A stretch of 64,000 bases of DNA from Penelope pileata (Eukaryota; Chordata; Aves; Galliformes; Cracidae): contig WBMW01005278.1 in the NCBI GenBank assembly GCA_013396635.1, forward strand, positions 1 through 64,000. Direction: 5' to 3'. The position numbers were made by a program, and so were the translations under genes. Below the pieces are notes generated by a model. The model was not told the origin of the DNA, searched no databases, and worked only from the letters and a program-made list of their open reading frames with translations. Below, piece by piece: positions 34,524 to 48,190 of this stretch (position 1 is its first letter; every line of letters begins with the position of its first letter).

Positions 34524-36644
34524 TATGGGGTGTGATGGCTCAGATGGTTTGGCTTAAGGAAGACAGGAAATGAGGAATTGAAGGCTTGTCCCACTCCATT
34601 TCTCAAATATGTGTTTTGCTTTTGTGCAGGATAAAGCCCTGAGAGCCAGGGAGGTGTGAGCTGCCCTCAGAGTGGCTCTGGGGCTCATGCACTGCGTTGG
34701 GCACTTGGTGCTGCCATCTGCCCCTGGGCTTTGTGTTGGTACAAACTGGGGTAGCACAGGGCCAGGAATTCACACCCCACTTTGCCTTTTTGGTCACTGC
34801 AGGCCAGCATCTGGCAATGCATATCATTTATCTGTCGCCCTCCACGGAATGTATTTTTGTTGTTGAGCATCTGTGCACGTGATGTGTGCTTCCTACAAAC
34901 ACCCAGATTAGTTTCATAACTAAAGATGTATCTGAGCACTATCACAGTATATAAGATGAAGGATAAGCAATATGCGTGTTTTCCCATGCTTCCTCCTTTC
35001 CTTTCTTCCTGGAAAGATTTAAAACCCAGAGCACCTTCTGGCTATTAGTTCCTGCTGCTTCAGGTCTGAATCTTCTGTGTAAATATTTCATGTTTTGTCT
35101 TTGCAATATGTATTTTTCCAAAAAATCCTTCATTAAAATTTAAATTGAAGTCCTGAGAACAATTTGCTTTGCATATTTGGCATACACTATACTCTACTTA
35201 GCATAGATTGTGGAGGCTATGTCTCTGCTTTTAGGATATTGGATGAGGATGTACATGGAAAGCAATTATTCCTCGTTTGCCAACTGCAGCATTTTTATAA
35301 ATTCTTTCCAAGCACCTGGCTTTTGACACTGCCATAGACAAGAACTTGGATGTGATAGACACAGGTTTTAGTTCATAGCTGCAGGTCAGATTGCACCTGT
35401 GGAGGTAGGAAACCTAGATGCAGGGTTAAAGCTGTGGAGTTCTATGTCTTATTTCATTTTGTATAATCAATATTCTTTGTTTTAACAATTAACCCTTAAA
35501 GTCGAGTCTAGAGTAATACTTGGTAGCGTATTTTCTCTTATTCTTCCAGACAGCATATAAATCAATATAATCCTCTTCCAATTCTTTTGCCTTAACTAGA
35601 AAAGCAATCTGCTGTAAGTGATATCTGAAGCCAGGTACTGCACAGCTCCTGCTTTCATAAGGACCTTGGTACTTAGTAAGGCAGAAGGAGAAAGCAAAGC
35701 AGCACTTCTGAAGCTGAAATAATGCTATTTTGGAAAAATCCTTTTGTTTAATAGCCCGTATAGTTTCATTAAGTGTAATTCCATCAGTCAGTTTCTGCTG
35801 TCAATGAGATTATCCTGTGCAGCTTTTGGAGTTCAATTGCTGCAAAATAGAAAGCAAAGCATAAATGCTCTGCATGGGTATTTCTGCAGACAGGCAAACA
35901 CAGCTGCATTTCCCACTGGACAGCTGGGGCCACATGAATCTTCCAGTGAAACAGCAAACCTGCTCCCCATGTAGGGCCAGCAGCTGCCTGGATGTCTTGT
36001 AGAAGACCTGGGGATTCTTACGGGGTGACCCTGAGCTGCAGGTCTTGGATTTTATTAATCTGAGCCTTTGATATGGGAAAGAAAAGAGGTAAGACAAGTA
36101 AATGCTTAAGCTTCACACTGTAACTCACACCATCCCTCCTGTGTGCTGCATCTCCTAGGGTCTGACCTAGAAGCACAAATTTGGGATGAGGAGGCTGTCC
36201 CTGTGGCAACACGTGCTCGAAGTGGTCCAGGGCTTGTTGAAAGGGCAAGGATTCATCTTGGGCACCTTGTGTAGGTCTCACCAGCAAACCACAGATGTGC
36301 GCGAAGCTACGATGAAGCACGTCCCAGAGGTGGCTGTTTCCCTGGGCTGGTGGATCTGGGGGGGGACCTCAGGTGGAGGTGGATCCTTGGTGGGACCTCC
36401 AGCCGTAGCTCCTGGTTCCTGGGCACGTGCAGGTCAGCGTAGGCACGAGGCCTGGTGTGAGAAGCAAGGCAACCTGCCTGCAGGAGGAAAAAGTTGGTGG
36501 GACCAAATGGAGCAGAAAGGCCTGGAGAGGAGGCTGTTGTGAAATAATCAGACTGTGCTCTTGGTGAAGGCTGATGTTGGGGGCTGAGCAAAATCTTCTG
36601 CAAGTTTCTTTTTGGATAGGTTGAAACCAAAAGGCACAGGGAAT

Positions 36645-36780
36645 ATAGAATCCTTAAGGCTGGAAAAGCCCTCTCAGATCCCAAAGCCCAACTCTAGCCC
36701 ATCCCACTATGCTCACTGAGCCATGTCCCCAGTGCCACATCTCCACGGGTCTGGAACACTCCCAGGGACGGTGACTCTGT
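36645..36780 (-). mobile_element. CR1 LINE 3' end, ~135 bases
   Basis: The minus-strand tail 'atagaatccttaaggctgga' is followed by 'aaagccctctcagatcccaa', 'cactgagccatgtccccagt' and 'ccacgggtctggaacactcc'. It matches the 8.4 kb copy in type, and the inner part beyond 36780 is lost. Confidence 0.95.
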
Positions 36781-39700
36781 ACCTGCCCTATTTCATCCAG
36801 TCCTTCATAAATCTCTGCTTCATTACCCTGTTTTCAGAGCCAGGGCTTTGGGTTAGATGGCTCTGGCGCTGACTGTGACCCAGAGTGGCTGCTCCTGGGA
36901 TATTGCGTCCCACTGGTGGAGATGGCAGCAGATGGGGCTCTGTGAGCAGAGGCAGTGAGGTGTTTTAGAAAGTGCTTATCACTAACTGCTGCACTGGTGA
37001 CACTGGGACGTGAACGCCTGCAGGACATTTTGGTTCAAAACCAATTGATTGTTCTTCTGGATCAATTATGGACTGAGAGGTAAAAGAAAAGAGGCAAGAG
37101 AGAAAAAAACTTGAAACTTTGGTTCTAGCATAGCTCCCTTGTTGCAAAGAAAGCCAATTGACATCAGGGTCTTTGCTGCAAACTCCCCAGTGCTTTGCTG
37201 CTCAGACTCCTGGCTGGGATGTGGCCAGGCTTCTGCTGCTGGCGCTCATGGCTCGCTCTTCAAACACAAAGTCCTGAAAAGTTGGGGAGGGCTGTGCCTT
37301 ACCCCATGCACACTGTCACACCACCCTCCCTTGGATGTGGTGTTCTTCTAACGAGCACAAGAAGGTGGTTCAGTCATCAGATCAGGGAGTCCCTGAGGAT
37401 TTGTTCTTCCACTGAAGCTGTCAGGCTTTTGCTTATTGCTTCCCAGTGGGGTTTTGTACATGAGCTGCCACCTTGGGTGGTGGAGGTGATGCTGCTTGGC
37501 TTGCAGAGCGATGGCGGAGGGAAGACCCATGCCCATCTCTGCCCCACTCTGCAGTGGGGCACAATGCCATCGTGATGTTTTTAGTGGTGGAGAATTGGGA
37601 TCTCTGCAGCCCCTCGGGGCCGTTGTTGTGTTTTGGATTCGGTTGTGTGCATTACTGCTTGATAACAACTCCAAACCATGGATCTGGACCTTTACATCTC
37701 ATTTCTTGTTCTCCAGTCTTGCTGCTTCGTGTGTCTTGGGTAGAGAGGAGGTGTGTGCCAGTGTTGCCCTGTAAGAAAAGGAAGTCTAAAAGAGTGAAAT
37801 CCTTCTTTGCCTGTGTCTGCCTTGCTTTATCTTGATGCAGAGTGTTTGGAGGGGAAACAAACTCCCTGGTGTATTTTGTGCTGCATCTAGCATGTTCTCC
37901 TCCCGCCCCAGTTTAGGGGTGGAAAGCACTCCTACAACGGAAACGAAGAGCACTGGTGCCCGAGGAGAGCAAGGAGATATTTTTAACCAAACTACCCTCG
38001 AAAGAGGAGACCTGAATCTCACTGCAGCAGAAGCACCCGCTGCTCAGACTGCCTGGAGCTCTGCAGAGTGTGTGGATGTGGTGGTGTGGAGGAGCTCGAG
38101 GTGTGCCAGCACTGAGCTGAATTCGGCCGTTCAGACACGTCCCTGGGAACGTTTTTCTTAATTAGCAGCGAGTGATGCAGGAGCCTCAGCAGGAGAAAGC
38201 AGTCACTAAATGTTGACGTTTGTTTGCAAATCCTTACTGCTAGCGTGCAGTCACACAAGGATGATTCATACTGTACGTTTGGGAAGAAAACACTATTTTG
38301 TATTTTAATTTTTTTTAGACTGAATTTCTTTACAGTTATTCACAAAAGCAGTCTCTGCTGTGTGGGCACAGGTGGGAAGTATTGATTTTGGCACAGAGCA
38401 TGTAAATATGTTTTGGTAACAAATGAACAGCAACATGGGCTACTGTGGGTTGGGACCTGGATGGCCGAGCCTTGGGCTTGTGGCTTCCCTGAGATCCCAG
38501 CACCCAGATCTATCCTGAAGCTTTGGATCACCCAATTTATTCGTGTTGCTTCCTCTCCTTCTAGGAGTATAATTGATATCTTATGGTGCATCTCTGATTG
38601 ATGTCACAAAATTATGTGCTCTGCATGGCTGGGTAACTGGAAATAGATAGCAGTCATCTCGCCGCTGCTTCCGAATGATGAAATGTTTTGCTCTGAGAAT
38701 AACCTGGTTAGACATTCGGGTTTTTAAAGTTTGGAACACAGTGATAGGATGTTTAAGAGCCTTTATTTCAGCTGTTTGAACTGTTCTTCACCACCCGTGG
38801 TTCCTGGGAGGAAAATCTCAGCCTTTTCCCCTGTAATGGCAGGGCACAGTATGAAATTCTTTTGCTGTTGAATTTTGCTCAAATTCATGTTTGTAAATCG
38901 ACTCGGTGCTTTCAGAAACCCTCTCTCACCACTCATCTGCATGGAGACACTGTTCGCATTTGCAGGGCTGTGCAAACAGTCTGCAGTGGTTCTGCAGTGG
39001 GGATGCAGCCCCAGCTCCTCGTTCCTCCCTGCCACTGGAAAGGCAGCGACCTGCCTTGACCTCTTCCCAGCTAACGATTTATTGGAGATATGGCAGAGGA
39101 AAACGCCGTTTTCAGGCTCCTCCAATACTGATAGCCAACTGCTGCTTGGGCTGATACAAGGAGGGGAAGCAGGAGGATGCTTTGGGCCTTTGCTGGAGGA
39201 ATTCCTCCCGTGTTGGTGCAGGTAGGAGGCAGGTGGTAGAGGTGCACCTCGGCACGGCTGTAAGGGAAATAACAGGTGAGGGGTCAGCTGGAGGCGTGAC
39301 GTGTTGCATAAATCACATTTGTGGTAGAGACGTGGTGCTAACAGAGGAGGAAGGGCTGGAAAAAAGCTGCCTTACAGCATAGGAGTTGGCTCAGAGGGAC
39401 AGCAGAACTGTTCCTGCTGGTGCCCACCTCCCCGTCCTTCACTGATACCGTACATTGGGCGAAGCTTTGCACAGGGGGACGGATGGATGCAGGCTGAGGA
39501 TGAAGCATGATGTTGCCATTGCTGAGCAGGCCATGGGCTTTTCCTGCTGAAGCTCAAACCTGAGGTCACTGCAGGAGACACAGCACAGCTTCCCTGCAGC
39601 CTGCTGCTCGTCTCAGCAGCGTGACCTTGGGAGCGTGGTGACTGTCCCCGTCCCGCTCTGCTGCTGGCAGCTTTCCCTCTCTGCAGCAGCTCCCGATTGA

Positions 39701-40852
39701 GCTCCCGCCTGTGTTTTTGTTCATGTTCTTGTGAGCCAGCCAAAGCTTGTTGCACGCTGGGCTGTTCTCCTGGTCCTGAAAGTCTTCCAGCCAAGAATTT
39801 GCCACTGAAACCTGTGTTGTTCCTTCAGCCCTCGTGCTGCTGTAGGCACCTATTCAACTTCATGCACCAGTTTGCCTCATGCTTCAATATCTCATGCAAA
39901 AAAGAGGCCCTTGAGGTTCTGGACCATTGGAAATTGTTGCAGTTACTGCTGAAAAATAACATCGTTTAAGCTACTGTATCGTTTTCTGCTGGGTCACTTT
40001 CCCAGAGGACATTTTCCATGCCAGAAGCAGAAAGGAGAGGTGATGCAAAGATGGAGCGTGGCTTCCCCCGTGCCGGGCAGCGAGGTGGGTGCTGGGGCTG
40101 GTGGTGGCCTCGTGCCATGGGCTCTGAAAAAGTTTGTGCAGGAGATGTCTTGGGACACTTCTGTCCCCTTGCTGTTCCTTGGAAGCAGATATTTCATCTG
40201 CTCTCGGGAGGGAGGCAGAACCCTAACAGAACATGAAAAGTCCTGAGTTGTGCCCCAAGTCCTTGCTTGCTGGAGCACAGGCACAAATTCGTGACTGCTC
40301 AGTTTATTGAACCCTGTGCTGCTGTCTGGTTCTGAGGTAGATCCAAAATGACACCAATTAAGCAGAAAGATGTTTAATGGCATGCGTCCAAATGATGGAA
40401 CATCTCATGGCAATGGCTTCTTCTGGAGAGCATTTGACAGCCCTACCTCAGCCGTGGACGGGCTCGCACCCAGCTGCTGCGCTGCTCAGGCTGCGTGGGC
40501 GAGGATTTTACAGGAATGCACGCATGCGAGTTCAATTCCTTTGATTTCAGCTCTGTGGTTGTGGAATCCCTTTTAATGGAGACTTCATGACAGCTAAGTT
40601 TGGCTCGTGGCTGTTGAGAGGAAAAGGGACAGTTCTGGTGGCTCTGCAAACAAGCTCTGAGATGGCTGAGTGGGGAGAATGGACCTGGCACCTGAACTGA
40701 CCTCCTCCACACAGTCCCCATGTCCTCACCTGAGATGCTGACATCTACATTGATATTGTCATCTATTTCTAAACATATATTTTCTGTGCTTACAGAGAAG
40801 CAAATGGAGATGTTCAAGAAATGTGTGAAAGTTGTACTAAGGGACATGGTTT
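36781..40852. other. Unique sequence, no gene recognised
   Basis: No transposon or gene was recognised in about 4 kb. Frames of 120-140 codons (37195-37575, 37473-37835, 39372-39794) overlap others on the opposite strand and contain no domain. AT-richer parts lie at about 38170-38350 and 38570-38760. Confidence 0.5.
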
Positions 40853-40932
40853 AGTGGGCAATACTGATGGTAGGTGCACAGTTGTACTAGGTGATCTTAG
40901 AGTTCTTTTCCAACCTTAACGATTCTATGATT
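40853..40932 (+). mobile_element. CR1 3' terminus
   Basis: The sequence reads 'agtgggcaatactgatggta', 'cagttgtactaggtgatctt' and 'agagttcttttccaacctta', then 'acgattctatgatt'. It is the last ~80 bases of a CR1. Confidence 0.92.
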
Positions 40933-42848
40933 TTTTTCCCCCTTGACTTCATCTGCATGGTTCCAGCAATCAGCAGAGAGCATCAGGCTCCCAGAAGCTC
41001 TCCCTGGTGTTTAGAGCAATTACATGTACGTGTCACGTGCTGCCCATGCCCATTCCTGCGTTGGAGAGGAGTCGTTAGGGTACTCATGACCTGGATTGCA
41101 TTAGTGTGATTTTGCTGGTACTGAAACTCATCCTTCACTGCCTAAATTGGGACACAGGCAACCCAACAAGAAAGTTAGGGAAATGATGAAGAGAGATCCA
41201 GGGCAGGATCCTTGTACATCTGTGATGTGTCACAGAGACTGGAGGAGCTGCTGGGTTGGCTGTGCCAATCGAGATCTGGAGGATCTGGTTCTCTTTTGTA
41301 TTGGTCTCTGAAGTTATTTCAACTTGCATTGACGCAAATTAAACAAGAATCTTGCTGTCCATTGATTTTGTCAGCAATGTTTTTTTTCCCCCTCCTGAAG
41401 TCATCTTTAAAGACTTTACTTTTATTAAACTAAATGCTGCCGGTTAACTAAAGTCTTTGTTTTTATAGACTCAAGAGAACAAGATCTAACATAAATTAAT
41501 CATGACTTAATTGACTGAACTAATTCAACTTCTCTCCAGTCCACTGCACAGCAATATTCCTGTCTTCCCAATGCTGTAACTGAAGGCTAAATGGTACATT
41601 GCTTTAACAGCATAAACTTCTTATATCTTTAACACAACATTTCTACTGTGGACAAAAGTTTTAATTTCCTCGGAATTAAGCCCACAAAACATTTTCACAG
41701 TTAGCGATGTTATAGTGTACACCCCTTTTTGTAACACATATTAGAACCGACTTCAATTTCTTCCTGTTATCTTTTCTCTTTTTTTTTTCCTCCTCTGCGC
41801 ATGGGCTAAATTATTTATTCGGTATTACTTTTTCAAAGGAAAACCAAGCATTAATTCAATTTACAACAGTATTCTCTCACCCTACAGAGCGTAAAATGAA
41901 ATGCAATGAATTGCTAATGCTACCGATGTCAAGAAGGTGATGCATTTAGTGAAGCCAACTAAATCATTAATGCGAGTAGCTCTTCCCAAAGAGGCATTGC
42001 TGTCAGGCAGCAGAAAACCCAAGGCATGAGTTTTTGGCTTTGCAAAGAGTCTGGGGACAAATCCATTAGTTGCTTCCCATGGGAAGAGCTTGAAAAATTT
42101 GGGAAGGAGTGAGCAGTAATGTCGCTGAGGTGGTCTTTCAGTGCCATAGGCAACCAACTCCAGGGATGAGAGCCTGAAAACTCCTTCAGTGCTTGCTGGG
42201 GATGGTGCCTGTCTAGGCTCCCACTGGGGATACTCATGGCCAACCCACGAGGTGCTGGATTTGGAGGAACTGTTCATCCAAATAATGAATTTGTGTGAGG
42301 AAGCTGCTGAAAGAGGCAGAATTAATCAAATACACCATTTCCCACCCGGTTTCTTCAACTCTGCGTTTTTTTAGCTTTGCATTTCCCAACTCTTCTTTTT
42401 CCTGCATCAGAGCTTCAGATATCCCAAACAATGCTGCTGTGATTACTTCCCTTAGGAACCTGTTCCTTAATAAATAAATCTCTGCCAGGAAGTGGGCTTT
42501 TCCCCTCTCAGCCTCAAGTTCTCACAGCTTCATTTCAAGCTGTTCTGCTTAGTTTTCCCCTTAATCTGACTCACAGGAACTTCTCCCCATAGGAGAGTTC
42601 AGAGAGTTCTCTTGTTATCTCAGCACAACTCTCAGCTCTACTCTGGCCAAACTGTGTTTTTCTTGGCTGAATTATTCCTTCAATTGAAAGCTGCCCTTAA
42701 TGCTGATCTCTACATTTTGGTCTCATTTCATGCCTCTTTGGTGGCTTCCCATAGCCTGTAGTCAACACGTTAGTGTTTGGTCATCTGCAAGAGCCCAGTG
42801 ATGCAACAAGGTCTAGAGCAGGAGTTTGGAGAAATTAATACTCAACTT
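40933..42848. other. Unique sequence with AT-rich block, up to the assembly gap
   Basis: Positions about 41400-41990 are AT-rich, repeat-free and contain several ATTAA/TTAAT words. No exon or RNA gene was recognised. The sequence ends at the gap with 'tactcaactt'. Confidence 0.45.
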
Positions 42849-43410
42849 NNNNNNNNNNNNNNNNNNNNNNNNNNNNNNNNNNNNNNNNNNNNNNNNNNNN
42901 NNNNNNNNNNNNNNNNNNNNNNNNNNNNNNNNNNNNNNNNNNNNNNNNNNNNNNNNNNNNNNNNNNNNNNNNNNNNNNNNNNNNNNNNNNNNNNNNNNNN
43001 NNNNNNNNNNNNNNNNNNNNNNNNNNNNNNNNNNNNNNNNNNNNNNNNNNNNNNNNNNNNNNNNNNNNNNNNNNNNNNNNNNNNNNNNNNNNNNNNNNNN
43101 NNNNNNNNNNNNNNNNNNNNNNNNNNNNNNNNNNNNNNNNNNNNNNNNNNNNNNNNNNNNNNNNNNNNNNNNNNNNNNNNNNNNNNNNNNNNNNNNNNNN
43201 NNNNNNNNNNNNNNNNNNNNNNNNNNNNNNNNNNNNNNNNNNNNNNNNNNNNNNNNNNNNNNNNNNNNNNNNNNNNNNNNNNNNNNNNNNNNNNNNNNNN
43301 NNNNNNNNNNNNNNNNNNNNNNNNNNNNNNNNNNNNNNNNNNNNNNNNNNNNNNNNNNNNNNNNNNNNNNNNNNNNNNNNNNNNNNNNNNNNNNNNNNNN
43401 NNNNNNNNNN
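42849..43410. other. Assembly gap (562 N)
   Basis: All 562 positions are N. The flanking bases are '...ctcaactt' and 'aactttaccg...'. Any open frame drawn across it is an artefact. The length may be an estimate. Confidence 1.
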
Positions 43411-46400
43411 AACTTTACCGTTTCTTAGTGGTAATGCTTCTTAAAAAGCTACTGTGGGGGGTTTCTGTCCCTGGTGCAGGCTGATGTGGGGCAGACAAAG
43501 GAGTTTTGTGCTGAGTTTTCTGGTGGGAGGGTGTGGAGAGGTGGGAGCCAGAGCAGTGACCCCCATGGGGACCATCCTATTTGGGCTCAAACCTCATGGC
43601 TTCGAAGCTGGCTCCAGTCGGTGCTGCCTTCACCCAGCCACTGCTTCAGCTTTTCTCTCAAGCATCTACCAATATCTCTTCTTGCCAAGATACGAGCAAA
43701 ATAATCATATCTTAGCATCACATCACTCTTTAATCCCTCCTTTTGCTCTTCGGCTGTGGTGTGAAGCAACCTGCATGCTGCTGGAAGGCTGGAGGAGAGG
43801 CTTCCACCTGGAACTAAATTCAGAGTTACAGCATGAAGGTTTTTTTCTCCTGCTCTGTATTCCCAAAGCTCATCTTCATACCAAGCTGAATTCATGAGCT
43901 TTGTTTTCAGAAGTCAGCAGATTTGGCTTAGACCAGTGTGAAACTGACCCTTAGGAAGGGAGGAATCTTCTGTATCTTCTCGGAGTAGGGTGTGTGATTA
44001 GGGAAAGGTAGAGGCTCTGAGAGGGAGGGACTCATCCTGCTCAACCCCATGCATGGCTGCATTTGGCTCCTGTGAGCTCTTGTCATCACACGCTTTGGGG
44101 TCAGCAGAAAGGCCATTGGCCTTCCATTGGCCACTTCCAACATTGCCCTCCGTTGGGGATGAGATGCCTTTGGGGCCACCTTGCTCCATCCATTGACCGA
44201 ATCCTGGTTGTTGTGTAGCTTTTGCATGCTGCCGAGTTTTTTGTGATGAGAGTCCAAAGGGATAAGTCCTACCTTGCGTTTTATAGACAAAAGCATGCAA
44301 ACTCCACTAATTTCAGCAAAATGTCAGCTATGTGCCTGTGCTGGGAGTGTGAAACAACAGGTTTTGGTTTCTCAAAGCTCCTTCAGGCTCTGAGGCCTCA
44401 GGAAATGTTGAATGAACTTCGCTAATGTCACCCTCACAGCCATCTGAGCAGGGCCAGCAGAGCTGTCCCTCCTTATTAGAAGCTCAGCCCTGGGGACGAG
44501 GTTCCTCTCCACCTTCCTCACCACGATGAAGACTCTGCAGTGCTTCTCCCACATGCTCTGTGGATGCACACACAAAGATTTAATGCATTTAAGACCAAAA
44601 AAGTTAATGTACCATACAGCCCCATGTACTGTTTAAACTTAATTTGATGAAATACCAACTACCAACAAACGTAAAAGGTCTGCAGTAAATATAAGTAGCG
44701 TTCTCCATAATGAAAGTGTCATCACAGGGTGTAATTCATTATGGGCTCGTCACTTTGCTTTTATGTTTCAGGTCATTAATTGCTGATAGAGGTTACAGAG
44801 CAGAATGGATTAGGTGATAAAATTACATTTCAAAGTCCTTTTTCCTCTGAAGACTAAGGAATTTACATCTACAGAAGCAAAACAGCATCCAAATATCTCA
44901 GGGCAGATGTAAACTATCAGCATTGTATTTCAATGCAGCTGCATGTAATGAAAACCTGAAATTGAATTTTAACTTAATAAAGTAGATTGTTTTTTAATTG
45001 AATGTTTTTTTCCTTGACTGGGAACATTCCCACTCTTTAATTATGTTTCATTTAAGAGAAGAACAAATAAAATCAATTTATTCTCTGACAGTGCAGCGGG
45101 AACAAGCAGTATTTCTCAGCAGTTTGAAAAGCAGCCCCCCACACCTTGAGCAAACCTCTTACAATAACCTGCTTAAAGCAAGCAGTCGCTCTTAATTAAC
45201 AGAGCTGCTCTGTGTAAACAGCTTATAGACCAAGGCATCATATATATGCTCACTCTGCTGCATTTTTTTTTTATTTTATTTTGAGAAGGGCCGGTGATAG
45301 CATGGGCTGAGGTAGGGGAAGAGGAAGCTGCTCACAACGTTGTCCCTTTTGGGGATGGCCGCATCTTTATTTAATGCTGATGCAGCACCAGGCAGCTGCT
45401 TTGGGGACCCACTGCTGCTCCCTGGCCCTAATTCACGTTCACGAAACAGGGCAGAAATATTCCTTCAGTTCACCTGGACTGACCCTGCTTTGGTGATAAC
45501 GGAAATGCATTTCTGTGGATGCCTTGTGCTCCCCAGCAGGACGGCAGGAGCCTTCCTTCCTCCACTTTTGTCTGGTTCTCAGGGTGGAAGCTGCTGGGTT
45601 GCACTTAGCTGCCATTAGCAGGGTCCCAAAATGGCTTTTAGAAGGAACAAAACTTCTATTTAGTGATAAATATTCATGACAGCATACCTCACATACCCGA
45701 ATCCTCCGAAGTTCATTAAAATTTCCTCTCTTCGGAATGTGTTGAGCAAGACATTTGTAGTTGGGACTTTTGATCTCTGTTGTAAAGTTTGGAACAGAAA
45801 CATCAAAGGTAAAACGTGAATGGTCTCACCTTCAATGTGCGTGCACAGCATTGTTCCTGCTTTTGAGAACGATGACGATGATATTTCTGTTTTAGGACAT
45901 TTCTGGCTTTGTTTTCTTTTCCTTCTCTCTTGCTTACCCTGCAAAGTTTTTTTGCTTTAGGATAAAAGGAGGGGATTAAAAAATCCCCTGGCCCCAAAAA
46001 GGGAGAGTGTGAGGCAACGAGGAAAGCAACACCTCTGCTTCTTCACCATGCTTTATGGTTTTTCCTCACTCCTTCCCTTGAAAACAAGGACGGTGAAGAG
46101 GTTCCTGCTTTGCTGTTTTCCTGTAAATGGAGTAAATGGGGATCATTTTCCTCTGGCATGTATCTGAAAACATTTACAGACTGAAAGCCCAAGGCTCTTT
46201 AATGGGAAAATTCTCTATTATATTCCAAAAAAGTGATATGTGAAGTTTTGGAGTGTCGCAGTGCTGCAGCCAGGACCCAGCCAGAAGCTACTTGCCTTCC
46301 TTACCACTGCTTTTCCTTATTTTATGCCCCTAGAGCAAAAATACCGAACGTAGATTTCCAAGAATAAAAGTAGATGAAGCAAAATGCCTTTTCCTGCTCC

Positions 46401-47945
46401 CCTCGACCCGTAGCCTGTGTCTGTGCAATGCTCACCATGGGCAGGGTGCACCCAGCCTCTGCCTTAAAGCTGAATTGGCAGCTGATGGGATGGGGCTTTG
46501 TTGCTTCAGTCCAAAGGGGGTTCAACACTGACAGCCGTGACTTGCTAGCTAGGAAGGATGCTGGCTCTGCTTTCCCTCTGCTCGTGCTGCGTATTGAGGC
46601 TTGCTCATCGTGGGATGTTTACTGCATGTATTTTTCTTAAAAGTTCCTATGTGTTTTTTTTTTTTCTTTTTTTGTCAGAAAGGCAGAATCCTATAATTAT
46701 TTTAGTTTCAGTGAAAACTTGAACATTTTCAACCAGAATGAGAAAACACCACTTCTTAAAAATATAAATCTTTGTTATTGCTAGCCCATCCAAGCGGAAA
46801 AAAAGCCAGTGTATTGCAAGGACCACACGGAGAGGTTTCAGTGTACCAACAGCAAGCTGCTGTCAAGTCTTTGGCTGGTGTGGAGGCAGAGGTTAACTTT
46901 AATTAGGGATTTGAAGGAGCATAATGAACTGGAAGGAGGACAACCCATGGCTGTCCCCAGCAAACCTGAGCCACATTTCCGCAGAGCTGTGTGGGCTGCG
47001 TGCCCAAACAAGGCAGCTTCTGGAAAGCCTGTGGGCTCCCCCCAAGCTGGGTTAAGTGGAGCTCCTAATTTAGCTAAGACTGAGCAGTGTGCTTCTTGTG
47101 TCTGGTGTTTTCCTGAAGAGCTAAAACAACAAACAGCAATCAAGGGCAATTTGTTGAAAATAAATCTGAAGAAAAGCAAAGCTCACATTTGTTTCAAATG
47201 AAAAAAAAAACAAATACCCTGGAGTTGTTTCAATCAGGAAGATGGGAAAGCATTTTCCTTTCTCCAAATTATTGCAGTTTTTTCTTCTGCCCTTTCCTCC
47301 CAGGCAGAAGTTTCAGAGAAGATAATATCATGTTTTCAAAGCATTTCAATGCATCTGAACCTGCAGGTTTTAATGTGAAAAAAGAGGTGGTTAAAATAAT
47401 TCTTTGGGTTTCTTATGGCTACAGAGGACAATGTACTTTTGGACAAACTGCATGTGTGAATGCCGGGGAAGTGATTGCATCCACCCCGGTGGATCACGTC
47501 CACCAGATCGCGTCTGAGCTATTGCAGCTGTTTGCAAGAAGCACAGAAAATCCACTGACTGTGTATTGGAACATCCCCAGGGAAAAACCTTAGGCCTGAT
47601 TTCTTGGAATATCGAAATGTAGCAGCCCAAATTTGATGGAGCACAGAGTGCCTGATGGATATGCTGTATCTGCAGAAAAGCAGGGCTGTATCCAGTGCCT
47701 CTCAGAGCACCCATGAGCAGCCACCATGGCAGCAAACCCCTTACTAAACCATTGCACGTTGTCGTTTCCCCCGTTTGCTCCATCAGATCTTACCAGGGAG
47801 AGCTCCTGTGTCTGTATGTTGAAGTGGCCAGGCCCATCCATGGTTCCATCTCCTGTAGCCACCATCCAGCTCCTGCGGCCTGCCCTGGGTGACCTGCTGA
47901 CTGGGCCTGACCTTGGGCTGTCTCCCCAGGGACAGAAACCCCTGC
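43411..47945. other. Unique sequence, no gene recognised
   Basis: No transposon was recognised in 4.5 kb, the longest such stretch in the right half apart from the final 4 kb. The block 44580-45240 is AT-rich and described separately. Frames of 100-147 codons at 43454-43897 and 43928-44296 lack domains and overlap others. Confidence 0.45.
44580..45240. other. AT-rich, repeat-free block (candidate conserved non-coding element)
   Basis: The block has words such as 'gtgtaattcattatgggctc', 'aggtcattaattgctgatag' and 'gcatgtaatgaaaacctgaa', few CpG sites and no transposon. This composition is common in vertebrate developmental enhancers, but no conservation test could be done. Confidence 0.3.
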
Positions 47946-48190
47946 GTTGGGGGAGATTTAGGTTAGATGTGAGGAGGAAATTCTTCACCCAGAGGGCAGT
48001 GAGGCCCTGGCACTGCCCAGAGCTGTGGATGCCCATCCCTGGAGGTGCCCAAGGCCATGGACGGGCCCTGGGCAGCTGAGCTGGGGGCACCCAGCCCGTG
48101 GCAGGGGTGGGGCTGGGGGCTGGGAGGGCCCTTCTGCCCCAACCCATTGTGTAATTCTGACGTTATGATTCTATGACTCTGTGACTCTAT
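47946..48190 (+). mobile_element. CR1 LINE 3' end, ~245 bases
   Basis: The copy reads 'gttgggggagatttaggtta', 'gatgtgaggaggaaattctt', 'cacccagagggcagtgaggc', 'gggccctgggcagctgagct' and 'ggcacccagcccgtggcagg'. It ends with an extended tail of diverged 'gattctatgactctgtgact' repeats (about 48150-48190). The 185-codon minus-strand frame across this region is an antisense reading of the element and its flank. Confidence 0.96.

Larger units (their letters stand above)
33332..36644. other. AT-rich unique sequence, no gene recognised
   Basis: Most of 33430-36000 is AT-rich and free of recognisable transposons apart from the pyrimidine tract and a short duplication listed separately. The 139-codon minus-strand frame at 33438-33857 is opened by the (GGGAAA)n tract, which translates as Gly-Lys-Glu repeats, and is not evidence of a gene. 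Confidence 0.45.

Noticed and set aside
39372..39794. 140-codon minus-strand frame in unique sequence
   Set aside because: It has no domain, its composition is low-complexity Ser/Gln-rich, and it overlaps other frames. It could not be supported as an exon.
42777..43484. Apparent 235-codon and 200-codon plus-strand frames at the gap
   Set aside because: Almost all of their length is N. They are artefacts of translating the assembly gap.
47590..48147. 185-codon minus-strand frame, the longest without N
   Set aside because: Its 5' half is antisense to the CR1 copy at 47946-48190. Its composition (Pro/Gly/Ala-rich) follows the GC-rich CR1, and no domain is present.
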